64,000 bases of DNA, from contig NZ_BMCS01000001.1 in assembly GCF_014635305.1 (NCBI RefSeq), positions 2,108,001-2,172,000 of the forward strand, in the 5' to 3' direction. Positions 1 to 8,435 of this stretch are shown one piece after another (within the stretch, counting starts at the first letter, position 1; every line of letters starts with the position of its first letter). Source of the stretch: Williamsia phyllosphaerae. Lineage in GTDB: Bacteria > Actinomycetota > Actinomycetes > Mycobacteriales > Mycobacteriaceae. Both the position numbers and the translations under genes were made by a program. The notes below the pieces were generated by a model, which saw only the letters and a program-made list of their open reading frames with translations, was not told the DNA's origin and made no database searches.

Positions 1-831
1 GATCCGGTCGAGGCGTTGCGTGCGATCGAGACGTACAGGGTCCAGACGGGTCAGTTCGTCCCCACGATGTTCGTCCGGATGCTCAAACTGCCCGAGCAAC
101 AACGGCTGTCGTTCGACGTGTCCAGCCTCACCGGCGTCGTCCACGCCGCGGCCCCGTGTCCGATCGAGGTGAAGCGGGCGATGATCGACTGGTGGGGCCC
201 GATCGTCTTCGAGTACTGGTCGTCGTCGGAGTTGGCCGGGTTCACCTTCATCGGCTCCGATGACTGGCTGGCCCATCCCGGTTCGGTGGGCCAGTCCCTG
301 ATGGGCACCTTGCACATCTGCGACGACGAGGGTGTCGAACTGCCGGTGGGTGAGGTCGGGGCCATCTGGGCGGAGAACTCCCCGCCGTTCTCCTACCTCG
401 GCGACCAGGCCAAGGAGCAGGAGACCACGAACTCCGACGGGTGGCGCAGTGTCGGTGACGTCGGACGTCTCGATGGCGACGGATATCTGTACCTGACCGA
501 CCGGTCGTCGTTCCTGATCATCTCCGGCGGCGTGAACATTTATCCGCAGGAAGCCGAGAACGTCCTCATCGAGCACCCCGCGGTCCTCGACGCCGCCGTG
601 ATCGGCGTACCGCACGACGACCTCGGCGAGGAGGTCCGCGCGGTGGTCCAGCTCGTCGACTCCGAGTCGGCGACAGACGATCTCGCGGCCACGCTGATCG
701 AGCACTGCCGGTCGCACATCGCCGCGTTCAAGTGTCCTCGGAGTGTCGACTTCGTCGCGCAACTGCCCCGCACCGAGGCGGGCAAGCTGCTCAAGAAGCA
801 GCTGCGCGCGGAGTACCTCCCGTCGGCCTGA
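1..831 (+). CDS. Acyl-CoA synthetase (AMP-binding, FadD-type), 3' part only
   Basis: This is the C-terminal 276 residues of an adenylate-forming acyl-CoA ligase; the reading frame is open at base 1, so the gene starts upstream of the window. Visible family signatures are the Y-W-S-S-S-E segment (A5-like region), the S-D-G-W-R-S-V-G-D-V-G hinge that ends the large domain, and the C-terminal domain with S-G-G-V-N-I-Y-P-Q-E and the catalytic lysine region T-E-A-G-K-L-L-K. The family activates a carboxylic acid to acyl-AMP and transfers it to CoA in the cytoplasm. Substrate cannot be told from this fragment. The neighbouring ABM gene is convergent, with a gap of only 4 nt. Confidence 0.9.
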   Translation, partial: DPVEALRAIETYRVQTGQFVPTMFVRMLKLPEQQRLSFDVSSLTGVVHAAAPCPIEVKRAMIDWWGPIVFEYWSSSELAGFTFIGSDDWLAHPGSVGQSLMGTLHICDDEGVELPVGEVGAIWAENSPPFSYLGDQAKEQETTNSDGWRSVGDVGRLDGDGYLYLTDRSSFLIISGGVNIYPQEAENVLIEHPAVLDAAVIGVPHDDLGEEVRAVVQLVDSESATDDLAATLIEHCRSHIAAFKCPRSVDFVAQLPRTEAGKLLKKQLRAEYLPSA

Positions 832-835
832 GAGC

Positions 836-1153
836 TCACACCCCGTCGACCGGGTCGAAATGCTCGACGTCCGGGAACGGGTCGTAGAAGTGGTGGAGCA
901 GGGTGCGCCATGGTTCGTACTCCGGTGATCCGCGGAAGCCGTGGGTGTGGTCGGCGACCGTCTGCCACTCGACCAGCAGCAGGTAGGTGTCGGGGCTCTC
1001 GATGCCCCGTGACAGACGCAGGTCCAGGAAACCGGGCATACCGGAGATGATGGACTTCGCCTCGGCGAACGCGGCGCGGAACTCCGCGCCCCGACCCGGT
1101 GTCACCTGCAGGAGAGCATGTTCGACGATCAACGGTTCACTGTCGCATGGCAT
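836..1153 (-). CDS. Antibiotic biosynthesis monooxygenase (ABM) family protein
   Basis: The 105-residue product has the dimeric alpha/beta-barrel ABM pattern: I-V-E-H-A-L-L-Q-V opening strand, the P-G-F-L-D-L-R-L middle strand, and the T-Y-L-L-L-V-E-W-Q-T strand followed by H-x-x-F-R-G-S-P-E-Y. These small proteins are cofactor-free or haem-handling oxygenases, or simple dimeric binders; the exact reaction is unknown. I place the start at the ATG complementary to 1151-1153, just before the divergent esterase gene. It stops 4 nt from the end of the convergent acyl-CoA ligase gene. Confidence 0.8.
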   Translation of the reverse strand: MPCDSEPLIVEHALLQVTPGRGAEFRAAFAEAKSIISGMPGFLDLRLSRGIESPDTYLLLVEWQTVADHTHGFRGSPEYEPWRTLLHHFYDPFPDVEHFDPVDGV

Positions 1154-1162
1154 GGTGAGGTG

Positions 1163-2704
1163 GTGAGCAATGACGATGCGGTGGGTGCGGACGAGGCGAT
1201 GACCGGCGTACGGGTGACGACCAGGTCGGGTGTGGTCCGAGGACGCCGGGTGGCCGTCGGCGATTCGGTGGTGCATGCCTTCCTCGGGATCCCGTACGCC
1301 GGGCCGCTCGTCGGCGCTGCCCGGTTCGCCGCCCCGAGCGCGGTCGAGCCCTGGGAGGGCGAACGGCCCGCGACCGAGCACGGTCCGACCCCGCCGCAGG
1401 GGCCGTACCCGGCGCCGACGTCGGAGTTGCTGCCGAGTGTGATCGTCGACGGCGACGAGTCGCTGAACCTGTCGGTGTGGACACCGGAGCCGGGAACCGG
1501 CCGACTCCCGGTCATGGTGTGGATCCACGGCGGCGCCTTCACCCGCGGCACACATCGCCTGCCCACCTACGACGGCGCCGCCTTCGCCCGTGACGGGGTC
1601 GTGGTCGTCGGGATCAACTACCGCCTCGGCGCCCTCGGGTTCCTGAGCCTCGCCGGCGCACCCGACAACCGTGGGCTGCGCGACCAGATCGCGGCGCTGG
1701 AATGGGTGCGCGACAACGTCGTAGACTTCGGCGGCGATCCCGACCAGGTCACCGTCTTCGGCGAATCGGCGGGCGCGATGAGCATCGCCGCCCTGCTGGC
1801 GTCGCCGCATGCGGAGGGATTGTTCCACCGCGCGATCGTGCAGAGCGGGAACGCGGTGTCCGCGTCGGATCTGGGCGACGCGCGCCTGGTCGCGAGCGAG
1901 TTGACCGAGACACTGGGTCTGCCGCCCACCGTTGTCGGGGTCGCCGACCTGACCACCGCCGAACTGCAGCGGGCACAGGACGCGCTCGGTCTGGCGCTCG
2001 TCGGCGACCCGAACCCGGGTCGGTGGGGCGCGAGCACCATCGCCCGGGGCCTCGGGGTGATGAGCATGTTCCCGACCATCGACGGCGACGTCCTGCCTGC
2101 GCTGCCGATCGACGCCATCCGGGCCGGCGCCGGTCGCGGCGTCGAGGTGCTGGCCGGCACGACCCGCGAGGAGATGCGGTTCTTCCTCGTCCCGAGTGGT
2201 CTCGCCGCCGTGGTCACCGCCGAGATGCTCCCCGGGATCGTCGGCCGACTCGGTGTCGGAGCCGACGCGGTGGCCACCTACACCCGCAACCGACCCGACG
2301 AGTCGCCGGGCGACGTGATGTGTGCGATGTTCACTGACTACTCGTTCCGTTCCGGCACAGCCGATCTCGTCGACGCGATTGCGGCGCGCGACGAGTCGGC
2401 GTGGCAATACGAGTTCGCGTGGCCGACCCCGGTGCGCGATCTCCGTGCTTGCCACGCTCTGGAGTTGGCGTTCGTCTTCGACACCCTGCACGGCTCGGCG
2501 CAGCTCGCCGGGCCCACTCCGCCACAGGATCTTGCCGACGAGATGCACTCGACATGGGTCCGCTTCGCGACCACCGGAGATCCGGGTTGGGATCGCGTCG
2601 GCACGAGTCGGCCGGTGCGCACGTTCGGTGATGCGTCGCTCGGCGCGGACGCCGTCGTGGTCGATCCCCGGTCCGATGAGCTGGCCGTGTTCCGCGCCGG
2701 CTGA
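1163..2704 (+). CDS. Type-B carboxylesterase/lipase
   Basis: An alpha/beta-hydrolase of the carboxylesterase type-B family, about 513 residues, close to the usual family length. It shows the oxyanion loop W-I-H-G-G-A-F, the nucleophile elbow G-E-S-A-G, the E-x-L-N-L-S-V-W-T-P segment and a late C-H-A-L-E-L segment containing the probable catalytic histidine. It probably hydrolyses carboxylic esters. No lipoprotein or Sec signal is visible, so it should be cytoplasmic. The ATG at 1118 would overlap the divergent ABM gene. I therefore prefer GTG 1163, or ATG 1199, which has a GACGAGG Shine-Dalgarno sequence just upstream. Confidence 0.88.
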   Translation: MSNDDAVGADEAMTGVRVTTRSGVVRGRRVAVGDSVVHAFLGIPYAGPLVGAARFAAPSAVEPWEGERPATEHGPTPPQGPYPAPTSELLPSVIVDGDESLNLSVWTPEPGTGRLPVMVWIHGGAFTRGTHRLPTYDGAAFARDGVVVVGINYRLGALGFLSLAGAPDNRGLRDQIAALEWVRDNVVDFGGDPDQVTVFGESAGAMSIAALLASPHAEGLFHRAIVQSGNAVSASDLGDARLVASELTETLGLPPTVVGVADLTTAELQRAQDALGLALVGDPNPGRWGASTIARGLGVMSMFPTIDGDVLPALPIDAIRAGAGRGVEVLAGTTREEMRFFLVPSGLAAVVTAEMLPGIVGRLGVGADAVATYTRNRPDESPGDVMCAMFTDYSFRSGTADLVDAIAARDESAWQYEFAWPTPVRDLRACHALELAFVFDTLHGSAQLAGPTPPQDLADEMHSTWVRFATTGDPGWDRVGTSRPVRTFGDASLGADAVVVDPRSDELAVFRAG

Positions 2705-2759
2705 GCGTCATCGGTAAATCGATCGACGTCGGGCGGGCGGCGATCTAGCGTCACGTCCC

Positions 2760-3248
2760 ATGCAGATCCATCGGCTGGGCGTCGACGACTGGGAGCGATA
2801 CCGCGATCTGCGGATCGCCGGCCTCGCCGACACCCCCGAGGCGTTCGGCGAGACCATCGACCACGCGCGGTCCTGCACCGAAATCCAATGGCGGCAGCGG
2901 TTGTCGCGCATGCAGGGTGGACACGCGTTGGGCGTCGTGGCCGTGGCCGACGACGGAACGTGGACAGCGACGATGCGCGGGGCGATCACCGGCGACGACG
3001 CGTGGTTGTACGGGGTCTACGTGGTGCCGGCCTCGCGGGGCGGCGGCGTCGCGCAGGGGTTGCTCGCGACGATGTCGAACTGGGCGACCCGGCACGCCGA
3101 TCGGATGCTCCTGCACGTCGCCACCAGCAACGCCCGCGCCCGGCGGTTCTACGAGCGCAACGGCTTCGTCCTCACCGGTGGGTCGGTGACGAACCCGGCG
3201 CATCCGCATCTGACGGAGCTGGAGATGGCGCGGTCGCTACGGAAGTGA
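2760..3248 (+). CDS. GNAT family N-acetyltransferase
   Basis: The 162-residue product matches a single GNAT domain: an N-terminal R-D-L-R-I-A-G-L segment, the central strand L-Y-G-V-Y-V-V-P-A-S-R-G-G-G-V-A-Q-G-L-L (acetyl-CoA pyrophosphate loop, R-G-G-G-V-A form of Q/RxxGxG/A), and N-A-R-A-R-R-F-Y-E-R-N-G-F near the C-terminus. It transfers an acetyl group from acetyl-CoA to an unknown amine. It stands alone between the esterase gene and a convergent MpaB-type gene. Confidence 0.88.
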   Translation: MQIHRLGVDDWERYRDLRIAGLADTPEAFGETIDHARSCTEIQWRQRLSRMQGGHALGVVAVADDGTWTATMRGAITGDDAWLYGVYVVPASRGGGVAQGLLATMSNWATRHADRMLLHVATSNARARRFYERNGFVLTGGSVTNPAHPHLTELEMARSLRK

Positions 3249-3268
3249 CGTTCACCCCGCACGTGAAC

Positions 3269-3291
3269 GCGCGTCGAACGTTCCGACGCGC
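3269..3291. terminator. Hairpin between convergent genes
   Basis: A perfect 8-bp stem GCGCGTCG/CGACGCGC with a 7-nt loop lies between the GNAT gene and the convergent MpaB-type gene. It has no T-tract, so it is at best an actinobacterial-style bidirectional terminator. Confidence 0.5.
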
Positions 3292-3339
3292 GCCAACCTG
3301 GGCGCGCGTGTGAACGCCGAGCGCGCGTTTGTCGGGCGG

Positions 3340-4287
3340 TCAGCGCGCGGCTTTGTTGTGCAACCGTCGCGGATCGATGCCGGCGTCGCGCCACGCCTCG
3401 TACGCCCACGGTGTGTAGAGCGCCTTGAGCGGCAGCCGGTTCACCAGCGGGTTGATCAGGCGCATGAACGCGGCGAACCGGTCGAATCGTCGCTGCAGGC
3501 GGTCGTTCCACTCGAGGTCGCAGACGTCTCGCATCTGCTGCGGCAGCGTTCCGACGACCACGGTCCGGATGAACGCGTTCAGCGGAGCCGAGACGACCCG
3601 CCAGATCGGCGCGGGCACCCGACGTGGACCCGGCACGCCCTTCCGGATGTAGCCGGTGGCGTAGACGATCGTCTTGTGCGGGACGAATCGCTCCAGCATC
3701 GCGTCCCAGTACGCGCAGAACTCGTCGTAGGTCTGCGGTTGATCACGCGCGCTGATCCCGTAGAGCGCATACCAGGTCTTGCTCTCCTCGAAGATCTGCG
3801 ACTTCTCGGCGTGGCTGAGGCGGCGGATGAAGGTGTCGGTCACATAGAGCACCTGATCGACGAAAGTCGCGTGGGCCCAATAGAACAACTCCGGGTTCAT
3901 TGCGTGATAGCGGGAGCCGTCACTGATCGTGCCCTTGATGTCCCGGTGGAAGTCGCGCACCGTGCGACCCCATTCGGCGGCGTCGCGGTGGTACACCGTG
4001 CGCATGATCGGCGGTCCCGTGCGTCGGGCGCGACCGAGGAAGTCGCCGAAGATCACCGAGTGGTCGGCGACGCCCTGCCCGAGCTGCTCGATGCAGTTCT
4101 CGGTACCGGCCAGGCGCTGGAACCCGAGCAGTCCACGCATGTCCCCGTAGAACTTCCACGTCAATGTCTCCGGGCCCAGCTGTGGCGGCGCCGGGGAGGT
4201 GGGGTCGGTGTCGTGCAGGACCGGGGTCGCCTCACGGATCCGCGCGTCGAAGTCCGGAAGTGCGGCGTGCTCGACGTCCTGGGTCAT
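3340..4287 (-). CDS. MpaB/DUF2236 family oxygenase-like protein
   Basis: A 315-residue protein of the MpaB/DUF2236 (latex-clearing-protein related) family. Supporting patterns are the N-terminal L-x-G-F-Q-R-L-A-G-T-E segment, the R-T-V-Y-H-R-D-A region, H-A-M-N-P-E-L-F-Y-W-A-H-A-T-F in the middle and the Y-W-D-A-M-L-E segment. Family members bind b-type haem and oxygenate hydrophobic substrates or act as hydrolase-like proteins. It is shorter than Lcp rubber oxygenases (about 400 residues) and has no Tat signal, so I do not call it Lcp. The start is ATG at 4285-4287. It is divergent from menC across a palindromic site. Confidence 0.85.
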   Translation of the reverse strand: MTQDVEHAALPDFDARIREATPVLHDTDPTSPAPPQLGPETLTWKFYGDMRGLLGFQRLAGTENCIEQLGQGVADHSVIFGDFLGRARRTGPPIMRTVYHRDAAEWGRTVRDFHRDIKGTISDGSRYHAMNPELFYWAHATFVDQVLYVTDTFIRRLSHAEKSQIFEESKTWYALYGISARDQPQTYDEFCAYWDAMLERFVPHKTIVYATGYIRKGVPGPRRVPAPIWRVVSAPLNAFIRTVVVGTLPQQMRDVCDLEWNDRLQRRFDRFAAFMRLINPLVNRLPLKALYTPWAYEAWRDAGIDPRRLHNKAAR

Positions 4288-4352
4288 CAGGGTCGTCCCT
4301 TCGCTGGTGAACGCGACCGCTCGGCGGTGGAGGCCTCGGATACGCGTCAATG

Positions 4353-4378
4353 TGAGACGAACTCTAACATTCGTCTCA
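4353..4378. promoter_or_regulatory. Palindromic operator in divergent MpaB/menC promoter region
   Basis: A perfect inverted repeat TGAGACGAA / TTCGTCTCA with an 8-nt spacer lies in the 133-bp gap between the MpaB-type gene (minus) and menC (plus). Size and symmetry fit a TetR-family dimer site. No regulator gene adjoins it, so the cognate protein is unknown. The surrounding bases are AT-richer than the genes. Confidence 0.55.
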
Positions 4379-4420
4379 ACCGTTACGCTCGCGGAGAACC
4401 GATGGCAGGAGGCTCGACGC

Positions 4421-5395
4421 GTGCAGATCCCATCGCTCGGCGCACTGATAGACACCGCGGTCGTCGTCGCGCTCCCGATGCGCGAACGCTTCCGCGGCAT
4501 CACCGTTCGCGAGACGATGATCTTCCGGGGGCCGCACGGGTGGGGCGAGTTCGGTGCCTTCGTCGAGTACGACGACACCGAGGCCGCGTGGTGGCTGGCC
4601 GCCGGGATCGAGGCCGCGTTCGCCGGCCCGCCGCCTGCGCTGCGCGATCGCGTGCCGGTCAACGCGACCGTTCCCGCGGTCCCCGCCGACGCCGTGGCGG
4701 AGATCCTCGCCCGGTATCCGGGGGCGAGGACGGCGAAGGTCAAGGTCGCCGATCCCGGCGACTCTCTCGACGACGAGGTCGCCCGGATCGACGCCGTCCG
4801 CGCGGTCGTCCCCTCGGTCCGCGTCGACGCCAACGGCAAGTGGTCGGTCGACCAGGCCGTCCGCGCGCTGAAAGCGTTGGGGGAGTTGGAGTACGCCGAA
4901 CAACCGTGCGCGACCATCGAGGAGCTGGCCGCGGTCCGCGCCGCGGTCGACACCCCGATCGCGGCCGACGAGAGCATCCGGCGTGCCGAGGATCCACTGC
5001 GCGTGGTCCGTGCCGGTGCCGCCGACGTCGCGGTGCTCAAGGTGGCGCCGCTGGGCGGGATGCGCCGCGTGTTGGCCCTGGCCGAGCAGATCGATCTGCG
5101 GGTGGTGATCTCGAGTGCGCTCGACACCGCGGTGGGGATCTCCGCGGGTGTGGCCACCGCGGCCGCGCTCGCGACGCCCCCGCTCGACTGCGGTCTCGGG
5201 ACCGGCAACCTGTTCGTCGCCGACGTCGCACCGCCCATCCCGGTGGTCGACGGCGCGTTGCTCACCGGCACCGTCGTCCCCGACGGCCGCGCCCCGCTCG
5301 CCTCCGACGACCGGCGGCAATGGTGGCTCGATCGACTCGCCCGCGTGCACGGATTGCTTGACGGCGGACATCCCGCGGCCTCGTCGGAAATGTGA
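4421..5395 (+). CDS. menC: o-Succinylbenzoate synthase (enolase superfamily)
   Basis: A 324-residue enolase-superfamily enzyme, matching actinobacterial MenC, which dehydrates SHCHC to o-succinylbenzoate in menaquinone biosynthesis. The sequence shows A-K-V-K-V-A (catalytic Lys pair), V-D-A-N-G-K-W (first metal-binding Asp), Y-A-E-Q-P-C (Glu), A-D-E-S-I-R (Asp) and V-L-K-V-A-P-L-G-G (second catalytic Lys). The GTG start at 4421 is set by AGGAGG at 4407-4412. No other men genes are in the window, so this copy sits apart from the pathway cluster. A dipeptide epimerase is a less likely alternative. Confidence 0.85.
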   Translation: MQIPSLGALIDTAVVVALPMRERFRGITVRETMIFRGPHGWGEFGAFVEYDDTEAAWWLAAGIEAAFAGPPPALRDRVPVNATVPAVPADAVAEILARYPGARTAKVKVADPGDSLDDEVARIDAVRAVVPSVRVDANGKWSVDQAVRALKALGELEYAEQPCATIEELAAVRAAVDTPIAADESIRRAEDPLRVVRAGAADVAVLKVAPLGGMRRVLALAEQIDLRVVISSALDTAVGISAGVATAAALATPPLDCGLGTGNLFVADVAPPIPVVDGALLTGTVVPDGRAPLASDDRRQWWLDRLARVHGLLDGGHPAASSEM

Positions 5396-5420
5396 CCTGG
5401 TAGACAGCACGGCTCCTCAA

Positions 5421-5440
5421 AGATACGATTATCGGTATCT
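5421..5440. promoter_or_regulatory. Palindromic operator before the P450 gene
   Basis: AGATAC (5421-5426) and GTATCT (5435-5440) form an inverted repeat, with a nested CGAT-T-ATCG palindrome at 5426-5434. It lies 22 bp upstream of the P450 start codon, where it would overlap the promoter and precede GGAGG at 5448-5452. A TetR gene follows the P450 gene by 3 nt and is the natural candidate to bind here. That pairing is inferred. Confidence 0.55.
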
Positions 5441-5462
5441 GTTCCAATGGAGGTGCACAGCC

Positions 5463-6800
5463 ATGACAACCGCGTACTCACAGATCCCGGCCGACAGCGA
5501 TCTCAAAGAAGTCCAGTTCTCGAAGAAGAGCGGGATCAGTTCCGTCCTCGGGATGCGCAAGGACCCGTTCGGTTTCCAGCGCAAGCGCGAGGAGGAGTTC
5601 GGCCGCGTCTCGGGCATGAGCGCCTTCGGCAAGAAGTGGGTCGTCGCCTCCGGCGCGCCCGCCGCCGAGGAAGTCCTGATGAACAAGAAGAAGGCCTTCG
5701 CCAACGGCCCGGCGTGGAGCTACCTCATCGGCCCCTTCTTCAACCGCGGCGTGATGCTGCTCGACTTCGACGAGCACCGCAGCCACCGACTGATCCTCCA
5801 GCAGGGGTTCAGCACGGCCGCCCTCAAGTCCTACATGGACCTCATGCAGCCGATGATCGCCAAGCGCATGCAGGACTTCCCGACCGGGAAGGTCCTGCTG
5901 TTCAAGGAGTTCAAGGCACTCACCCTCGACGTCGCGCTCGAGGTCTTCCTGGGTCTCGAGCTGCCCAAGGACGAGGCCGACCGCATCAACAAGGCGTTCC
6001 TGGAGACCGTGCAGGCCGGCGTCGCCGTGATCCGCAAGCCCGTCCCGGGCACCCGTTGGTGGAAGGGCATCCGCTCCCGCAAGATCCTCGAGGAGTTCTT
6101 CTACTCGCACATCCCGGCCAAGCGGGCCACCGCGACCGACGACCTGTTCTCGGTCCTGTGCCGCGCGGAGAGCGAGGAGGGGCAGACCTTCACCGACGAG
6201 GACGTCGTCAACCACCTCATCTTCGTCCTGATGGCCGCGCACGACACGTCGACCATCTCGATGACCCAGATGTGTTACCGGATGGCCAAGTCGCCCGAGT
6301 GGCTCACCAAGGCCCGCGAGGAGTCGATGGCGTTGGGCGCCGAGCTGAGCTACGACGACCTGAACAAGTTGCCCGCGCTCGACGCCATCTTCAAGGAGTC
6401 GCTGCGCATGTGCACCCCGGTGCCCGCGCACCCGCGAATGGCCGTCGAGGACACCGAGGTCCAGGGCTACTTCGTACCCAAGGGGTCGATGGTCACGCTG
6501 ACCGCACTCTGGAACCACTACGACGAGTCGATCTACTCCGATCCGTGGACCTTCGACCCCGACCGCTTCTCCAAGGAGCGGGCGGAGGACAAGAAGCACC
6601 GCATGGCCTGGAGCCCGTTCGGCGGTGGCGTGCACAAGTGCATCGGCCTCTACTTCGGTCAGATGGAGATCAAGACGATCATGCATCACCTCCTGCGCAA
6701 CTACGACTGGGACGTGCCCGCCGACTACGAGCTGCCGATGGACTACAGCTCGCTGCCGATCCCCAAGGACGGCCTGCCCGTCACCCTGCGGCGGTTGTAA
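5463..6800 (+). CDS. Cytochrome P450
   Basis: A soluble bacterial-type P450 of 445 residues. The I-helix oxygen-activation motif A-A-H-D-T-S is at 258-263, the K-helix E-x-x-R is E312-R315, F-D-P-D-R-F precedes the haem loop, and the haem-binding F-G-G-G-V-H-K-C-I-G loop puts the thiolate ligand at Cys393. It hydroxylates an unknown substrate with electrons from a ferredoxin/reductase pair. The loop sequence and the K-W-V-V-A-S N-terminus resemble mycobacterial/rhodococcal sterol or lipid P450s, but I cannot give a CYP number. It is translated just ahead of a TetR gene and is probably co-transcribed with it and the SDR. Confidence 0.95.
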   Translation: MTTAYSQIPADSDLKEVQFSKKSGISSVLGMRKDPFGFQRKREEEFGRVSGMSAFGKKWVVASGAPAAEEVLMNKKKAFANGPAWSYLIGPFFNRGVMLLDFDEHRSHRLILQQGFSTAALKSYMDLMQPMIAKRMQDFPTGKVLLFKEFKALTLDVALEVFLGLELPKDEADRINKAFLETVQAGVAVIRKPVPGTRWWKGIRSRKILEEFFYSHIPAKRATATDDLFSVLCRAESEEGQTFTDEDVVNHLIFVLMAAHDTSTISMTQMCYRMAKSPEWLTKAREESMALGAELSYDDLNKLPALDAIFKESLRMCTPVPAHPRMAVEDTEVQGYFVPKGSMVTLTALWNHYDESIYSDPWTFDPDRFSKERAEDKKHRMAWSPFGGGVHKCIGLYFGQMEIKTIMHHLLRNYDWDVPADYELPMDYSSLPIPKDGLPVTLRRL

Positions 6801-6803
6801 CCC

Positions 6804-7406
6804 GTGGTCGAACCGTCACCGCTGCGAAAGACGCGGAACACCAACAGTCCGTCGGATCAGGAGGGTGCGATCGTCGCCGCCGCCGCAGCCGAGTTCACCG
6901 AGGTCGGCGTCCGTCGCACCTCGGTCGACGAGGTGGCCAAGCGCGCGGGCGTCAGCCGCAGCACGTTGTACCGACGTTTCCCGAACAAGGAGGCGTTGCT
7001 CCTGGCCGTGGCCACGAGTCTGTACCTCGACGGCATGCGGACCCTGGAGGCCTCGATCGTCGGGCTCGACCCGAAAGAGGCCATCGCCGAGGCGTTCTCG
7101 GTCGGTGCCCAGATGATCCTGAAGGATCCGCTGATGCACCGGCTGGTCATCGACGACGCCGAGATGAAGGCGATCATGTCGTCCTCGGTGTCGGCGATGT
7201 TCATAGACGTCGTGACCGCCCGCACGGTTCGCGCCCTGCGCAGTGTGGGGGCGACGCGGCCCGAGGAGGAGTTGCACGAGGCGGTGGAGATCGTCGTCCG
7301 GTTGGTGATCTCGCTGCTGGAATCGCCGGCCACCGACGAGCGGCGACAGGAACCCGATTACGTCCGGGAGTTCGCGAGACGCCATCTCGCCCCCATGATC
7401 TGGTGA
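6804..7406 (+). CDS. TetR/AcrR family regulator
   Basis: A 200-residue regulator with the N-terminal TetR helix-turn-helix A-A-A-A-E-F-T-E-V-G ... S-V-D-E-V-A-K-R-A-G-V-S-R-S-T-L-Y at about 25-61, then a divergent helical ligand-binding domain. The GTG start is 3 nt after the P450 stop, so the two are almost certainly one operon. It probably represses the operon through the palindrome at 5421-5440 and responds to the P450 substrate or product; this is inferred. Confidence 0.9.
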   Translation: MVEPSPLRKTRNTNSPSDQEGAIVAAAAAEFTEVGVRRTSVDEVAKRAGVSRSTLYRRFPNKEALLLAVATSLYLDGMRTLEASIVGLDPKEAIAEAFSVGAQMILKDPLMHRLVIDDAEMKAIMSSSVSAMFIDVVTARTVRALRSVGATRPEEELHEAVEIVVRLVISLLESPATDERRQEPDYVREFARRHLAPMIW

Positions 7407-7488
7407 CCGCCGCGCCGGTGACCTGACCACCCATCTGTTCGACCAACCACGCCCGGCCCGACGCCGTGCGCCTATGAGGAGTACCCAC

Positions 7489-8349
7489 ATGCCCCGCAAC
7501 AACAAGAAGTCCACCACCGACGTGCGCGGGTTGGTCATCGCGATCACCGGCGCCGCCCGCGGCATCGGGTTCGAGACGGCCAAGACCCTGCAGGACCGAG
7601 GCGCGACCGTCGTCATCGGCGACATCGACTCCGACGCCGTCGGCAAGGCGACCGCCGAGCTCGGCCACGACGGATTCGAGGTCGACGTCACCGATCCCAC
7701 GTCGTTCGAGAAGTTCCTCGACGAGGTCGAGGCGTCGGCCGGTCCCATCGACGTGCTGATCAACAACGCGGGCATCATGCCCACCGGCCCGCTGCTGAAC
7801 TACGACATCAACGTCGTGCGCCGCAACTTCGACATCGACCTGCTCGGCGTCGTCATCGGCACCCAGCTCGCCGCGAAGCGGATGGTCGCCCGTGGCGGCG
7901 GTCAGGTCATCAACATCGGGTCGATCGCGGGTCGGCTCGCCGTACCCGGGCTCACCATCTACAACGGTGCGAAGGCCGGCGTGATCGCGTTCTCCGAGGC
8001 CGCAGACGCCGAGCTGGCCGATTCCGGTGTCCGCGTGAAGACGGTCAACCCGACCTTCACCCAGACCGGTCTCATCTCGGGCATCAAGACCAACAAGTTC
8101 ACCCAGACGGTCACGCCGGCACAGGTGGCCGCGCAGGTGCTGGCCAGCATCGAAGGCGACAAGATGCACGCGACCGTGCCCAAGTCGGTGTCCTGGGTGC
8201 ATGCCACCGGCATCATGCCGCGGTCGATGAAGCGGGCGTCGCTGCGGATGACGGGGATGGACAAGCTGTTCATGAGCTACGACGCGACCGCACGCGCGGA
8301 GTACCTCGAGCGGGTCAACGGCAACCCGACCCCGAGCGGGAAGCTCTGA
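7489..8349 (+). CDS. Short-chain dehydrogenase/reductase
   Basis: A classical SDR of 286 residues: the cofactor-binding T-G-A-A-R-G-I-G near residue 20, G-D-I-D at the end of the second beta strand (Asp favours NAD), N-N-A-G-I, the catalytic Ser in I-N-I-G-S-I-A, and Y-N-G-A-K as Y-x-x-x-K. I start at ATG 7489 because GAGGAG at 7475-7480 is correctly placed for it; the ATG at 7474 overlaps that site. It lies 82 nt after the TetR gene and may oxidise the P450 product. A strong terminator follows. Confidence 0.9.
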   Translation: MPRNNKKSTTDVRGLVIAITGAARGIGFETAKTLQDRGATVVIGDIDSDAVGKATAELGHDGFEVDVTDPTSFEKFLDEVEASAGPIDVLINNAGIMPTGPLLNYDINVVRRNFDIDLLGVVIGTQLAAKRMVARGGGQVINIGSIAGRLAVPGLTIYNGAKAGVIAFSEAADAELADSGVRVKTVNPTFTQTGLISGIKTNKFTQTVTPAQVAAQVLASIEGDKMHATVPKSVSWVHATGIMPRSMKRASLRMTGMDKLFMSYDATARAEYLERVNGNPTPSGKL

Positions 8350-8368
8350 CGCGTCGCGCGTCGCACAC

Positions 8369-8413
8369 ACGACAACGCCCTCGACCGTTCCATCCGGTCG
8401 AGGGCGTTGTCGT
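8369..8413. terminator. Long perfect terminator hairpin
   Basis: A 19-bp perfect stem (8369-8387 with 8395-8413) with a 7-nt loop follows the SDR gene and lies before the convergent LuxR-type gene. The stem is GC-rich without a strong T-run. It can serve both strands. Confidence 0.85.
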
Positions 8414-8435
8414 CAGTTCGGCGGCGGACCCGAGG

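Noticed and set aside
836..2548. 570-codon minus-strand frame covering the esterase gene
   Set aside because: Only its last 105 codons (836-1153) are a real gene, the ABM protein; the rest is antisense to the carboxylesterase, whose catalytic motifs are clear.
3340..4287. Latex-clearing protein (Lcp) rubber oxygenase
   Set aside because: It belongs to the same DUF2236/MpaB superfamily, but it is about 80 residues short, lacks a Tat signal peptide and has no adjoining rubber-degradation genes.
3310..5361. 683-codon plus-strand open frame across the MpaB-type and menC genes
   Set aside because: It runs antisense to the MpaB-type gene and out of frame with menC; its product is low-complexity and Arg-rich and has no family signature.
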